DNA of 64,000 nt, from positions 124,001 through 188,000 of the forward strand of contig NZ_BJCF01000001.1 in the NCBI RefSeq assembly GCF_005402965.1, read 5' to 3'. Below the pieces are notes generated by a model, which was given only the letters and a program-made list of their open reading frames with translations, was not told the origin of the DNA and made no database searches. Both the position numbers and the translations under genes were made by a program. This stretch comes from Dolichospermum planctonicum (lineage in GTDB: Bacteria > Cyanobacteriota > Cyanobacteriia > Cyanobacteriales > Nostocaceae). Positions 9,008 to 17,334 of the stretch are shown here, one piece after another; within the stretch, counting starts at the first letter, position 1, and every line of letters starts with the position of its first letter.

Positions 9008-9028
9008 GGCCTTTTTAAGGCCTTTTAA
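9008..9028 (+). terminator. GC-rich hairpin followed by T-run
   Basis: GGCCTT (9008-9013), loop TTT, AAGGCC (9017-9022), then TTTTAATT. The stem is short but GC-rich and has the form of an intrinsic terminator. It lies upstream of higB and probably insulates it. Confidence 0.45.
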
Positions 9029-9113
9029 TTAATTCACTTAGAACTAATGTAAGAGGTAAGTATGATGTTGATTGCAAAATGTATTGTAAAATGTAGAGGA
9101 AAACCATACATAT

Positions 9114-9422
9114 ATGCGGATTATTTCAGAAACCAAACTTAAAAAAGCTTGTGAAAAGCACTCTGATGCCGAATCTAGCATACAAGCCTGGAAGAAGCTT
9201 GTAAAGGAGCAAGACTGGAAGAGTTTTAGTGAAATAAAAGCTAGTTCCGTTTTTGCACCTGACTTAGTTAAAAACTTTGTTATTTTTGACATTGGAGGAA
9301 ATAAGTATCGGTTAATAACTTGTATTAACTATAAGACCAAAGTCATATATATCCGTGATTTTCTTACTCATGCAGAATATGATAGGGATAAATGGAAAGA
9401 CGATGAATGGTTTAATAGCTAA
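9114..9422 (+). CDS. higB: HigB-type toxin (mRNA interferase)
   Basis: The 102 residues match the HigB family of ribosome-associated mRNA interferases in layout: an N-terminal helical region (KKACEKHSDAESSIQAWKKLVKEQDW), then FDIGGNKYRLITCINYKTKVIYIRDFLTHAEYD, which carries the conserved central strands and the LTHAEYD segment. The frame is intact. Toxin-first order with the antitoxin following on the same strand is the HigBA hallmark. No strong ribosome binding site is visible before ATG 9114. The gap to the antitoxin is unusually long (106 bases). Confidence 0.85.
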   Translation: MRIISETKLKKACEKHSDAESSIQAWKKLVKEQDWKSFSEIKASSVFAPDLVKNFVIFDIGGNKYRLITCINYKTKVIYIRDFLTHAEYDRDKWKDDEWFNS

Positions 9423-9475
9423 TACTAATGAGGATTGATGAATTAGGTAAAACAAAGATTGTATTATTCAATCTT

Positions 9476-9503
9476 AGTCCTAATATTTTTAGTCCTAATA
9501 TTT
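9476..9503. promoter_or_regulatory. tandem 13 bp direct repeat between higB and higA, possible operator
   Basis: AGTCCTAATATTT occurs at 9476-9488 and again at 9491-9503, a 15-base period close to one and a half helical turns, just upstream of the antitoxin start at 9529. It could be an HTH-antitoxin binding site or a second promoter region for higA. Function is inference. Confidence 0.35.
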
Positions 9504-9528
9504 AAGTAAATAATACCATAATGAACGA

Positions 9529-9960
9529 ATGTTGAATCATCACAGCAGCTATACACAATTACTTGTATCTTTCCCCCCACGTCCTATAAAGAATGAAGAA
9601 GATTTAGAAAAAATTCAAGCAGTTGTTGATAATCTACTTGATAAGGGGGAACTAACAGAGGAAGAAGAAGACTATTTGGATTTACTGGGAATTTTAATTT
9701 ATGAATATGAGGAAAAACAAAATCTGATTCCAGATATCTATGGAGTAGAACTTTTAAAAGTTTTAATTGCGGAGTTAAATCTGAAACAAAAAGATTTAGT
9801 TCCTATTTTTAAAACGGAGTCAATTGTTTCCGATGTACTTAAAAACAAGCGTAAATTAACAGTTGAACATATTGAAAAGCTGGCAAAGTTTTTCAATATT
9901 TCAGCCGCCGTATTCTTTCCAAAAAATCCATCAGAAAGAGATTTTTTAGAAGTAGCATAA
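9529..9960 (+). CDS. higA: HigA-type antitoxin with XRE helix-turn-helix
   Basis: The C-terminal half (LLKVLIAELNLKQKDLVPIF, SIVSDVLKNKRKLTVEHIEK, LAKFFNISAAVF) is a Cro/C1-type HTH as found in HigA antitoxins paired with HigB. The N-terminal half (EDLEKIQAVVDNLLDKGELT, EEEEDYLDLLGILIYEYEE) is the acidic toxin-binding region. Start ATG 9529 is followed by a plausible N-terminus. The gene is intact and follows higB on the same strand. It should neutralise HigB and repress the operon. Confidence 0.87.
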   Translation: MLNHHSSYTQLLVSFPPRPIKNEEDLEKIQAVVDNLLDKGELTEEEEDYLDLLGILIYEYEEKQNLIPDIYGVELLKVLIAELNLKQKDLVPIFKTESIVSDVLKNKRKLTVEHIEKLAKFFNISAAVFFPKNPSERDFLEVA

Positions 9961-10030
9961 CGCACTATTTCAATAACAAAATCAAAATCGTGCGTTACAT
10001 TTCATTCATTAACGCACCCTACAATTAACT
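9958..10030. repeat. 70 bp dispersed repeat with AACGCAC/GTGCGTT arms, copy 1
   Basis: AACGCACTATTTCAATAACA, then GTGCGTTACATTTCATT and AACGCACCCTACA. A near-identical copy lies at 12264-12331 and a fragment at 59415-59452. The three AACGCAC/GTGCGTT arms can form alternative hairpins. Confidence 0.75.
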
Positions 10031-10033
10031 ATC

Positions 10034-10284
10034 TCTGTCTGATAGCGTAGCGTGGCGCAAGCCATATCAGGATAACCAGGATTAGAGGATTTACAGGATG
10101 TTGTTGTTTGATTGTCTATGAGAAGTACAGATTTTAGGATGTTAGATAATAAATTATCCGTTAAATTATTTGTTGTTATTTATTGACTATTGGTGTAACT
10201 GTATTTTATAATATCTCAATATTCACAGACAATTACAATTTCAGCATCCCACCAACAACCTATAAATCACAATCATGTAAATCC
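10034..10284. repeat. dispersed MITE-like repeat, copy 3, ending at the GxxExxY start codon
   Basis: This has the same left end and interior as copies 1 and 2, with the short dispersed repeat in reverse orientation at about 10043-10066. The right end (ACCTATAAATCACAATCATG...) breaks off at the ATG of the GxxExxY gene, so the element and the gene abut. Confidence 0.78.
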
Positions 10285-10686
10285 ATGAACACACCTAATA
10301 CCCAAAATAAAAAATTAGATGAAATCACATATATCATTAATGGCTGTGCAATGAAAATACACCGAACTTTGGGAAATGGTTTTCAGGAGGTTATTTATCA
10401 AAGATGTATGGAAATTGAGTTGCAAAAAGCAGGTTTAGGTTTTGGAAGAGAGGTAGAACAAGTAATTTATTATGAGGGAATTGAAGTAGGAACAAGAAGG
10501 GCAGATTTTATAGTTGAAAATCAGGTTGTGGTGGAGTTGAAAGCGATAATTAATTTAGAAGATGTTCATTTAGCGCAAGCGAAAAATTATTTGGTAGCTT
10601 ATAATTTTCCTGTGGGTTTATTGATTAATTTTGGTGCGTTAAAGTTGGAATATAAGAAGGTGTTTAATCCTAGATATCGGGTTTAA
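10285..10686 (+). CDS. GxxExxY protein (PD-(D/E)xK superfamily)
   Basis: The motif that names the family, GFQEVIY, lies at residues 32-38. The nuclease-like core follows: RRADFIVENQVVVELKAI gives the Asp and ExK of a PD-(D/E)xK fold. These are predicted nucleases of unknown role. About 133 residues is the normal size. ATG 10285 starts the conserved part; the frame extends upstream to 10183 but that part lies in repeat DNA. The gene is bracketed by repeats of one family on both sides, which suggests it moves or is maintained with them. Confidence 0.85.
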   Translation: MNTPNTQNKKLDEITYIINGCAMKIHRTLGNGFQEVIYQRCMEIELQKAGLGFGREVEQVIYYEGIEVGTRRADFIVENQVVVELKAIINLEDVHLAQAKNYLVAYNFPVGLLINFGALKLEYKKVFNPRYRV

Positions 10687-10689
10687 GTT

Positions 10690-11340
10690 GTCAGAATCAG
10701 GATAACCAGGATTTTAGGATTTACAGGATGTGGTTGTTTATTTGAAGTGGGGATTTTGAGGATGTTTTTTGTCTGAATCAGGATAACCAGGATTTAAGGA
10801 TTTATGGCTAACGCCACGCTTCGCTATCAGGATGTGGTTGTTTATTTGAAGTGGGGATTTTGAGGGTATTTTTTGTCTGAATCAGGATATCCAGGATTTA
10901 AGGATTTACAGGATGTGGTTGTTTATTTGAAGTGGGGATTTTGAGGGTATTTTTTGTCTGAATCAGGATATCCAGGATTTAAGGATTTACAGGATGTTGT
11001 TGTTTATTTGAAGTGGGGATTTTGAGGGTTTTTTTGTCTGAATCAGGATAACCAGGATTTAAGGATTTACAGGATGTTGTTGTTTATTTGAAGTGGGGAT
11101 TTTGAGGGTTTTTTTGTCTGAATCAGGATAACCAGGATTAAAGGATTTACAGGATGTGGTTTTTTATTTGAAGTGGGGATTTTGAGGGTATTTTTTGTCA
11201 GAATCAGGATATCCAGGATTTAAGGATTTACAGGATGTTGTTGTTTATTTGAAGTGGGGATTTTGAGGGTATTTTTTGTCTGAATCAGGATAACCAGGAT
11301 TAAAGGATTTACAGGGTGTTGTTGTTTTATTATCTATGAG
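10690..11340. repeat. tandem array of about eight ~80 bp units
   Basis: The unit start GTC(T/A)GAATCAGGATA occurs at 10690, 10771, 10875, 10956, 11036, 11116, 11197 and 11278, so periods are 80-81 bases, except one of 104 in which a 23 bp short dispersed repeat is inserted (10805-10827). Each unit reads GATT..AGGATTTACAGGATG then TTTATTTGAAGTGGGGATTT. The unit corresponds to the left end of the dispersed repeat family. It is not a CRISPR: there are no unique spacers. Confidence 0.9.
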
Positions 11341-12045
11341 AAATAGATACTTTAGGATAATTGATAAGATAAATTATCTGTTAAATTATTAAATTATCTG
11401 CTGTTACTTCTTGACTATTACTATAACTGTATTTTATCATCTTTCAATATTCACAGATAATTCATCAATAACAATCTGTCTGAATCAGGATAACCAGGAT
11501 TAGAGGATTTATGGCTAACGCCACGCTTCGCTATCAGGATGTAGTTGTTTGATTGTCTATAAAATATAGAGATTTTGGGATGATAGATAAGTTATCAGTT
11601 AAATTATCCGCTGTTACTTCTTGACTATTACTGTAACTGTATTTTATCATCTTTCAATATTCACAGATAATTCATCAATAACAATCCTGTACATCCTAAA
11701 ATCCTGGACATCCTGATTCAGACAATGACAATTTCCACATCCCACCAATAATCTACAAATCACAATCCTGTAAATCCTAAAATCCTGGACATCCTGATAT
11801 GGCTTGCGCCACGCTACGCTATCAGACAATTACAATTTCAGCATCCCACCAACAACCTACAAATTACCATCCTGAAAATCCTAAAATCCTGGACATCCTG
11901 ATATGGCTTGCGCCACGCTACGCTATCAGACAATGACAATTTCAGCATCCCACCAATAATCTACAAATAACAATCCTGTACATCATAACCAGGATTAGAG
12001 GATTTTCAGGATGTAATTTTTTTATTGTTTAAGAAAAAATGGCGA
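11341..12045. repeat. block of nested and inverted copies of the same repeat family
   Basis: After the array come full-length-like interiors (11341-11460 and 11470-11660) and then right ends in series (about 11680-11720, 11755-11830, 11860-11935, 11940-12010), several carrying the GGCTTGCGCCACGCTACGCT dispersed repeat. I find no gene here; reading frames inside it are made of repeat sequence. Confidence 0.8.
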
Positions 12046-12098
12046 TTTTTGGATGATAGATAATATACTATATACTGTGGTTATAATCGGGGGAAATT

Positions 12099-12251
12099 AT
12101 GAAGGATATTTTGCAATTGATTTGTACGTTCGCATTTTTTTGTTTAATAGGATCTTTAACTGGGGCTGTTCCTGCTGTTTTAACCCCCTATTTTTTTTGG
12201 GGTTCTTTAATAGTCATGTTTCTAACAGTAAGAAGCTTTGACGCTAATTAA
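12099..12251 (+). CDS. possible 50-residue membrane protein
   Basis: From ATG 12099, preceded by GGGGGAAATT, the frame encodes MKDILQLICTFAFFCLIGSL, then TGAVPAVLTPYFFWGSLIVM and FLTVRSFDAN. Two hydrophobic stretches separated by a Pro-containing turn suggest a small two-pass membrane protein. It lies between the repeat block and the gcvP convergent end, and a 70 bp repeat starts right after its stop. I do not recognise a family, and AT-rich DNA gives hydrophobic frames by chance. Confidence 0.45.
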   Translation: MKDILQLICTFAFFCLIGSLTGAVPAVLTPYFFWGSLIVMFLTVRSFDAN

Positions 12252-12263
12252 TCTACTTATTTA

Positions 12264-12331
12264 GTAACGCACTATTTCAATAAAAAAATCAAAACGGTGC
12301 GTTACATTTCATTAACGCACCCTACAAATTA
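12264..12331. repeat. 70 bp dispersed repeat, copy 2
   Basis: GTAACGCACTATTTCAATAA through GTGCGTTACATTTCATTAAC to GCACCCTACA is almost identical to 9958-10030. It lies one base from the gcvP stop codon and may serve as a terminator hairpin for gcvP on the minus strand. Confidence 0.75.
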
Positions 12332-12332
12332 A

Positions 12333-15260
12333 CTAACTATAAGCCTCCATCGGTAAACAAGAACAAACAAAATTCCTATCCCCAAAAGCTGCATCAATTC
12401 TCCCCACACTTGGCCAGAACTTATATTCCTTACTCCAAGGTGCAGGATAAGCAGCTTGTTCACGGGAATAGGGATGTTTCCACTCACCAATAATCAAACT
12501 TTCCGCAGTGTGAGGGGCATTTTTTAAAAGATTATCGTGAATGTCCATTGTACCAGATTCAATGGCGGCAACTTCCTCACGAATCGCAATCAAAGCATCA
12601 CAAAATCTATCTAATTCCTGTTTAGATTCGCTTTCCGTTGGTTCGACCATAATTGTCCCAGCAACAGGCCAAGAAACGGTAGGTGCATGAAAACCATAAT
12701 CCATTAACCGCTTCGCAACATCATCAATTTCAATCTGCGCTGATTTCTTCAAACTTCGCAAATCTAAAATACATTCATGTGCTACTAAACCATTTTTTCC
12801 CTGATACAAAACCGGATAATATGACTCTAATTTCTTAGCCATGTAATTAGCATTCAAAATGGCGATTTTGGTTGCTTCCGTCAACCCATCTGCACCCATC
12901 ATGATAATATACATCCAGGAAATTACCAAAATACTCGCACTACCCCAAGGTGCAGCAGAAACAGCACCGGTGAATTTTGGATTTTGGATTTTGGATTTTG
13001 GATTATTTTCCTGTATTGTCGTCACAAAATGTCCTGGTAAAAAGGGGACGAGGTGGGAAGCGACACCAATGGGACCCATACCGGGACCACCACCACCATG
13101 GGGAATACAGAAGGTTTTGTGTAAGTTCAAATGACAGACATCTGCACCAAAATCACCAGGACGACAAATACCCACTTGGGCGTTCATATTAGCGCCGTCC
13201 ATGTAAACTTGTCCACCGTGAGAATGAATTACTGCACAAATTTCTTGAATTGCTTCTTCAAATACGCCATGGGTTGATGGATATGTCACCATTAAAGCTG
13301 ATAATTCATGACTATGTTTTTCAGCTTTGGCTTTTAAATCCTCAACATCAATATTACCATGATCATCACAAGCAACTCCTACAACTTTCATCCCACACAT
13401 TACCGCACTTGCGGGATTTGTACCGTGTGCAGATTGCGGAATTAAACAAACGTTTCTGTGTCCTTCTTTGCGACTGTGATGATATTCATGAATTACTAAA
13501 AGTCCCGCATATTCTCCTTGAGAACCTGCATTGGGTTGTAAGGAAATTCCCGCAAAACCTGTAATTTCTGATAACCATGCTTCTAGTTGTTGGAACAGGA
13601 TTTGATAACCTCTGGTTTGGGAAATTGGCGCGAAAGGGTGAATTTTGCCGAATTGTTCCCAAGTTACGGGAATCATTTCCGCAGTTGCGTTTAATTTCAT
13701 GGTACAAGAACCCAAGGGAATCATTGAGGTGGTTAATGATAAATCCTTGTTTTCTAGTTGATGTAAATAACGTAATAACTCGGTTTCTGAATGGTAACGA
13801 TTGAAAACTGGGTGGGTGAGATATTTACTTTCTCGTGATAATGGGTAATGGGTAATGGGTAATTGGTAATTGGTAAGAGAATTAAGTTCTGTTTCACTGA
13901 AAGGTAAGTTATCTGTACCTGCGAAAATTTGCCAAATATCAATTAAATCTGTTTCTGTGGTAGTTTCATCTAAGGAAATACCCACGGTGGAATTATCAAA
14001 AATTCTCAAGTTGATATTTCTCTCATTCGCAGCGTCGAGAATTGCTGCTAATTTGGTATTTTCTAATTCTACCCGCAAGGTATCAAAGAAGTTTTCCGAA
14101 GTGATTTTATAACCTAACTTTTTCAGTCCTGCGGCTAAAGTTGCGGTTAATTGATGAATATTTTGGGCGATCGCTCTGAGTCCATCAGGTCCATGATAAA
14201 CTGCATACATACTCGCCATCACTGCCAATAAAACTTGGGCTGTGCAGATATTACTGGTGGCTTTATCTCTGCGGATATGCTGCTCACGGGTTTGTAAGGC
14301 TAAACGGTAGGCAGGTTGACCATGAATATCTTTTGATACCCCCACGATCCGCCCTGGAACTAAGCGTTTATACTCTTCCTTTGTGGCAAAATAAGCAGCG
14401 TGTGGTCCCCCAAAACCCAGGGGAATACCGAAGCGTTGGGTACTACCTACGGCAATATCAGCCCCTAATTCGCCCGGGGGTGTGAGTAATGTTAAACTTA
14501 AAGGATCTGCGGCTATTGTCACCAATGCACCCTGAGCATGGGACTTTTCTATAAAATTGCGGTAGTCGTAAATTGTACCATCAGTTGCGGGATATTGCAG
14601 AACTGCACCAAAGATAGTTTCGGTAAAATCAAAGGTTTGATGATCACCGATAATGATGTTTATGCCTAAAGGTTTGGCGCGTGTTTGCAATACATCAATG
14701 GTTTGAGGATGACATTCACGGGATACAAAGTAGTTATGGGATTTATTTTTGCACACACCATAACTCATACTCATTGCTTCTGCGGCTGCTGTCGCTTCAT
14801 CAAGTAAAGAAGCGTTAGCAATTTCTAAACCGGTCAAGTCAATGATCATAGTTTGGAAGTTTAACAACGCTTCCAAACGTCCTTGGGCAATTTCTGGCTG
14901 ATAAGGGGTGTATGCTGTATACCAACCGGGATTTTCTAAGATGTTGCGTTGAATGACCGCCGGGGTGATACAATCATAATACCCCATGCCGATAAATGAG
15001 CGATAAACCTGATTTTTGGCGGCTATTTGCTTTAATTTTGCCAATGCTGCATATTCGCTTTGTGCTGGTGGTAATTTCAACTCTTGCTGAAAACGAATTG
15101 CCTGTGGTACTGTTTTATCAATTAAGTCATCAAGGTGGGAAAGGCCTAATGTATCAAGCATTTGCTGAATATCATCAGGGTTTGGTCCAATGTGTCTTTG
15201 TGTAAAGTTACCCAATTTTTGATTGGTTTTGGGTTGAGTACGGGTAAGATTAGCTACCAC
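12333..15260 (-). CDS. gcvP: glycine dehydrogenase (decarboxylating), glycine cleavage P protein
   Basis: The P protein uses PLP to decarboxylate glycine and passes the aminomethyl group to lipoyl-H protein; in cyanobacteria it serves photorespiratory glycine breakdown. At 975 residues it is a single-chain P protein with an N-terminal ([17 protein letters not shown]) and a C-terminal half. [15 protein letters not shown] holds the PLP lysine. The GTG start follows GGAG in the leader. Two stretches look foreign to the family: [12 protein letters not shown] in the linker between halves and [11 protein letters not shown] in the C-terminal half, both encoded by heptanucleotide tandem repeats. It stands alone; no gcvT or gcvH is visible beside it. 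Confidence 0.97.
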   Translation of the reverse strand: MVANLTRTQPKTNQKLGNFTQRHIGPNPDDIQQMLDTLGLSHLDDLIDKTVPQAIRFQQELKLPPAQSEYAALAKLKQIAAKNQVYRSFIGMGYYDCITPAVIQRNILENPGWYTAYTPYQPEIAQGRLEALLNFQTMIIDLTGLEIANASLLDEATAAAEAMSMSYGVCKNKSHNYFVSRECHPQTIDVLQTRAKPLGINIIIGDHQTFDFTETIFGAVLQYPATDGTIYDYRNFIEKSHAQGALVTIAADPLSLTLLTPPGELGADIAVGSTQRFGIPLGFGGPHAAYFATKEEYKRLVPGRIVGVSKDIHGQPAYRLALQTREQHIRRDKATSNICTAQVLLAVMASMYAVYHGPDGLRAIAQNIHQLTATLAAGLKKLGYKITSENFFDTLRVELENTKLAAILDAANERNINLRIFDNSTVGISLDETTTETDLIDIWQIFAGTDNLPFSETELNSLTNYQLPITHYPLSRESKYLTHPVFNRYHSETELLRYLHQLENKDLSLTTSMIPLGSCTMKLNATAEMIPVTWEQFGKIHPFAPISQTRGYQILFQQLEAWLSEITGFAGISLQPNAGSQGEYAGLLVIHEYHHSRKEGHRNVCLIPQSAHGTNPASAVMCGMKVVGVACDDHGNIDVEDLKAKAEKHSHELSALMVTYPSTHGVFEEAIQEICAVIHSHGGQVYMDGANMNAQVGICRPGDFGADVCHLNLHKTFCIPHGGGGPGMGPIGVASHLVPFLPGHFVTTIQENNPKSKIQNPKFTGAVSAAPWGSASILVISWMYIIMMGADGLTEATKIAILNANYMAKKLESYYPVLYQGKNGLVAHECILDLRSLKKSAQIEIDDVAKRLMDYGFHAPTVSWPVAGTIMVEPTESESKQELDRFCDALIAIREEVAAIESGTMDIHDNLLKNAPHTAESLIIGEWKHPYSREQAAYPAPWSKEYKFWPSVGRIDAAFGDRNFVCSCLPMEAYS
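12974..13001. repeat. heptanucleotide STRR (ATTTTGG)x4 inside gcvP
   Basis: Four exact copies of ATTTTGG lie in the coding region of gcvP. On the coding strand they read CCAAAAT repeats and give the peptide [10 protein letters not shown], a sequence that typically marks this repeat class in Nostocales proteins. Reading frame is preserved. Confidence 0.85.
13839..13873. repeat. heptanucleotide STRR (TAATGGG)x3 (TAATTGG)x2 inside gcvP
   Basis: Five 7-base units in a row lie within gcvP and encode [11 protein letters not shown] on the minus strand. They sit in the segment joining the two halves of the P protein, where an insertion is likely tolerated. Confidence 0.85.
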
Positions 15261-15376
15261 AAATTGTTCTCCAAGGATTTATATCTTCATATATTGTAAT
15301 GATTACTTTTGGATCTTAGGGTTTTTGCTAGATTTTTTGCTAAATATTGATTTTGTTTCGCGCAAAAATCTAAAGG

Positions 15377-16279
15377 TTAGGTGTTGGTTGAATTTGTGAG
15401 TTGGTATTGTTTCCATTTTTCTTGTTGTCGTTTTCTTTTGTCCGGTGTTAGACTGTGGAAGCAGTGGGGGCAAGAAATTCCCGCTTCATATTCAGATGAT
15501 GATTTATCTTCGTCGGAAATGGGGTTTCCACAACAAAAGCATAATTCATGACTTCCCGGTTTTAAGCCATGACGGACAGCAACTCTTTCGTCAAAAACAA
15601 AACATTCTCCTTCCCATAAACTTTCTTCCTGGGGGACTTCTTCTAAATATTTGAGAATGCCGCCTTTGAGGTGATAAACTTCTTCAAAGCCCTGAGAAAG
15701 TAAATAAGATGATGCTTTTTCACAGCGAATACCTCCGGTACAAAATAAAGCCACTTTTTTATGTTTGCTGGTATCAAGATGCTTTTCTACATATTCGGGA
15801 AAATCTCGGAATGTCTGAGTTTGGGGATTTTCTGCACCCTTAAAAGTCCCAACCGTGACCTCGTAATCGTTGCGAGTATCAATAACAGTGACTTCGGGGT
15901 GAGAAATTAAATCATTCCATTCTTGAGGTGTGACATAAGTTCCCACTTTTTCATTCGGGTTAACTTCTGGTATTCCCAAAGTCACAATTTCTTTTTTTAA
16001 GCGGATTTTCAGCCGCTCAAAAGGGAGAATTTCGGCATAAGATTCTTTATATTCTAAATCTCTAAACCGCGAGTCATGACGGAGAAAGGCTAAAACCGTA
16101 TCAATTCCCTGACGAGAACCAGCAATTGTACCATTAATTCCTTCGGGAGCGAGTAATATAGTTCCTTTGATATCCTGTAACTGACAACAATTTAATAAGG
16201 GTGTTTGCAGTTGGCTATAATCAGGTAAACTGACAAACTTATACAATGCAGCAACGACTAAAAAATTTTCTTGGTTCAT
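15377..16279 (-). CDS. trhO: tRNA uridine(34) hydroxylase, rhodanese family (TrhO)
   Basis: TrhO (formerly YceA) hydroxylates U34 of tRNAs to 5-hydroxyuridine using oxygen. The 300-residue protein has an N-terminal acylphosphatase-like part ([15 protein letters not shown]), a rhodanese domain with [10 protein letters not shown] and the active-site loop [11 protein letters not shown] (catalytic Cys), and a Cys-rich C-terminus ([16 protein letters not shown]) that may bind zinc. The domain order is normal. ATG 16279 begins [15 protein letters not shown], the usual start. It is a single gene, divergent from the tRNA-Ala next door. Confidence 0.94.
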   Translation of the reverse strand: MNQENFLVVAALYKFVSLPDYSQLQTPLLNCCQLQDIKGTILLAPEGINGTIAGSRQGIDTVLAFLRHDSRFRDLEYKESYAEILPFERLKIRLKKEIVTLGIPEVNPNEKVGTYVTPQEWNDLISHPEVTVIDTRNDYEVTVGTFKGAENPQTQTFRDFPEYVEKHLDTSKHKKVALFCTGGIRCEKASSYLLSQGFEEVYHLKGGILKYLEEVPQEESLWEGECFVFDERVAVRHGLKPGSHELCFCCGNPISDEDKSSSEYEAGISCPHCFHSLTPDKRKRQQEKWKQYQLTNSTNT

Positions 16280-16356
16280 GGTCTTGACAAAATAATCATA
16301 AGAGTTTACGATGGTCTAGTTATATAATTGCACTCTTTGTATTAAAAACAGGGCTT

Positions 16357-16429
16357 GGGGGTTTAGCTCAGTTGGTAGAGCGCCTGCTTTGCAAGCAGGA
16401 TGTCAGCGGTTCGAGTCCGCTAACCTCCA
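16357..16429 (+). tRNA. tRNA-Ala (anticodon TGC)
   Basis: A 73-base cloverleaf. The acceptor stem GGGGGTT pairs with AACCTCC (one G-T), the D arm is AGCTCAGTTGGTAGAGC, the anticodon stem CCTGC/GCAGG encloses loop TTTGCAA with anticodon TGC, and the T arm is AGCGGTTCGAGTCCGCT. Discriminator A; CCA is not encoded. Confidence 0.97.
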
Positions 16430-16540
16430 TTTATTTGCGAAATATGTAAATATGTCCCACGCAAAGGCGCAAAGAGTCAAGGTAGATAGATTGCGTGGCG
16501 TAGCCATATTTTCCGGTTTCATATTTCAATTCAGCAAGCC

Positions 16541-17167
16541 CTAATTATGTTTAAATATTAGCGAAAGGTTATTTGCTGGCATGGGGTGAGTTTGGTGCAA
16601 TATCAAATTTTGTGCTTCAGCAGATTTAACCACGTCCTCTAAATTACGGACTCCCCAAGCTGTATCTTGTGCTTGTAAAGACTCATCAAAAGCAGTGTTA
16701 CTGGGTGCTGTATGTTTTCCATTTTGTTTATAAGGACCATACAAATACAGTATACCGCCTGGTGGCAAAATCCGTCCAGCCCCTGCCATTAGTCCTAAAC
16801 AAGCAGACCAAGGCGAAATATGAATCATGTTAATGTTTACTATAGCAGAAATGGGTGGTTCTGGCAATGGCTGTTTTTCTACAGGCCATATTAGTAAATT
16901 GGCATCTAAATCTAGGGGTGGTTTAAGATGATCACAGGGGAGATATTCAGACCATGCTCTAATACTAGCACGCAGTTCTGGGTTGGGGTCAGATGGTAGC
17001 CATTGCCGGGGTGCTAAGTGTTGGGAAAAAAATGCAGCGTGTTCACCTGTGCCGCTGGCTACTTCGAGTATTGTCCCATTTTGAGGTAATATCTGTAAAA
17101 GCACTTCTAGAATGGGTTCGCGGTTGCGCTGGGTCGCGGGGGCAAATTTCCGCCAGTCTGGTGTCAT
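16541..17167 (-). CDS. DUF938 family SAM-dependent methyltransferase-like protein
   Basis: 208 residues with the DUF938 pattern: FAPATQRNREPILEVL at the N-terminus, the SAM-binding motif ILEVASGTGEHAAFFS, the WLPSDPNP acidic loop, IVNINMIHISPW, and GGILYLYGPYKQNG. The substrate is unknown for this family. ATG 17167 starts directly at the conserved MTPDWRKFAPA. It is followed by SDR-type repeat DNA on both sides and has no operon partner. Confidence 0.86.
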   Translation of the reverse strand: MTPDWRKFAPATQRNREPILEVLLQILPQNGTILEVASGTGEHAAFFSQHLAPRQWLPSDPNPELRASIRAWSEYLPCDHLKPPLDLDANLLIWPVEKQPLPEPPISAIVNINMIHISPWSACLGLMAGAGRILPPGGILYLYGPYKQNGKHTAPSNTAFDESLQAQDTAWGVRNLEDVVKSAEAQNLILHQTHPMPANNLSLIFKHN

Positions 17168-17334
17168 AATTGGATGGGAGGGTGTTTGAGAAATATTGGA
17201 CGAATATAATATGGTAATATGGCTTCGCTACAGGGGAACGCTACTACACAGGCCAAGGCCACCTGGGTGGACAGGTTTTGTCTGTGTAGATGCGATTTCT
17301 AATCGCTTTTTTCGCTACACCACAGGAGAACAAC

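Noticed and set aside
10690-11340. CRISPR-like array of regular repeats
   Set aside because: The whole ~80 bp unit is conserved; there are no unique spacers, no short palindromic direct repeats and no cas genes.
11647-11829. 60-codon minus-strand frame with a repeated DVQDFR motif
   Set aside because: It is made of two right ends of the dispersed repeat; the repeated peptide reflects repeat DNA, not a protein.
12859-13192. Plus-strand frames inside gcvP (including a GPPPP/DHHHHG stretch)
   Set aside because: These are antisense shadows of gcvP created by its Gly-rich PLP region and by the heptanucleotide repeat.
15261-15376. Glycine riboswitch before gcvP
   Set aside because: The 116-base leader shows none of the paired tandem-aptamer core sequences; it is AT-rich and without a convincing structure.
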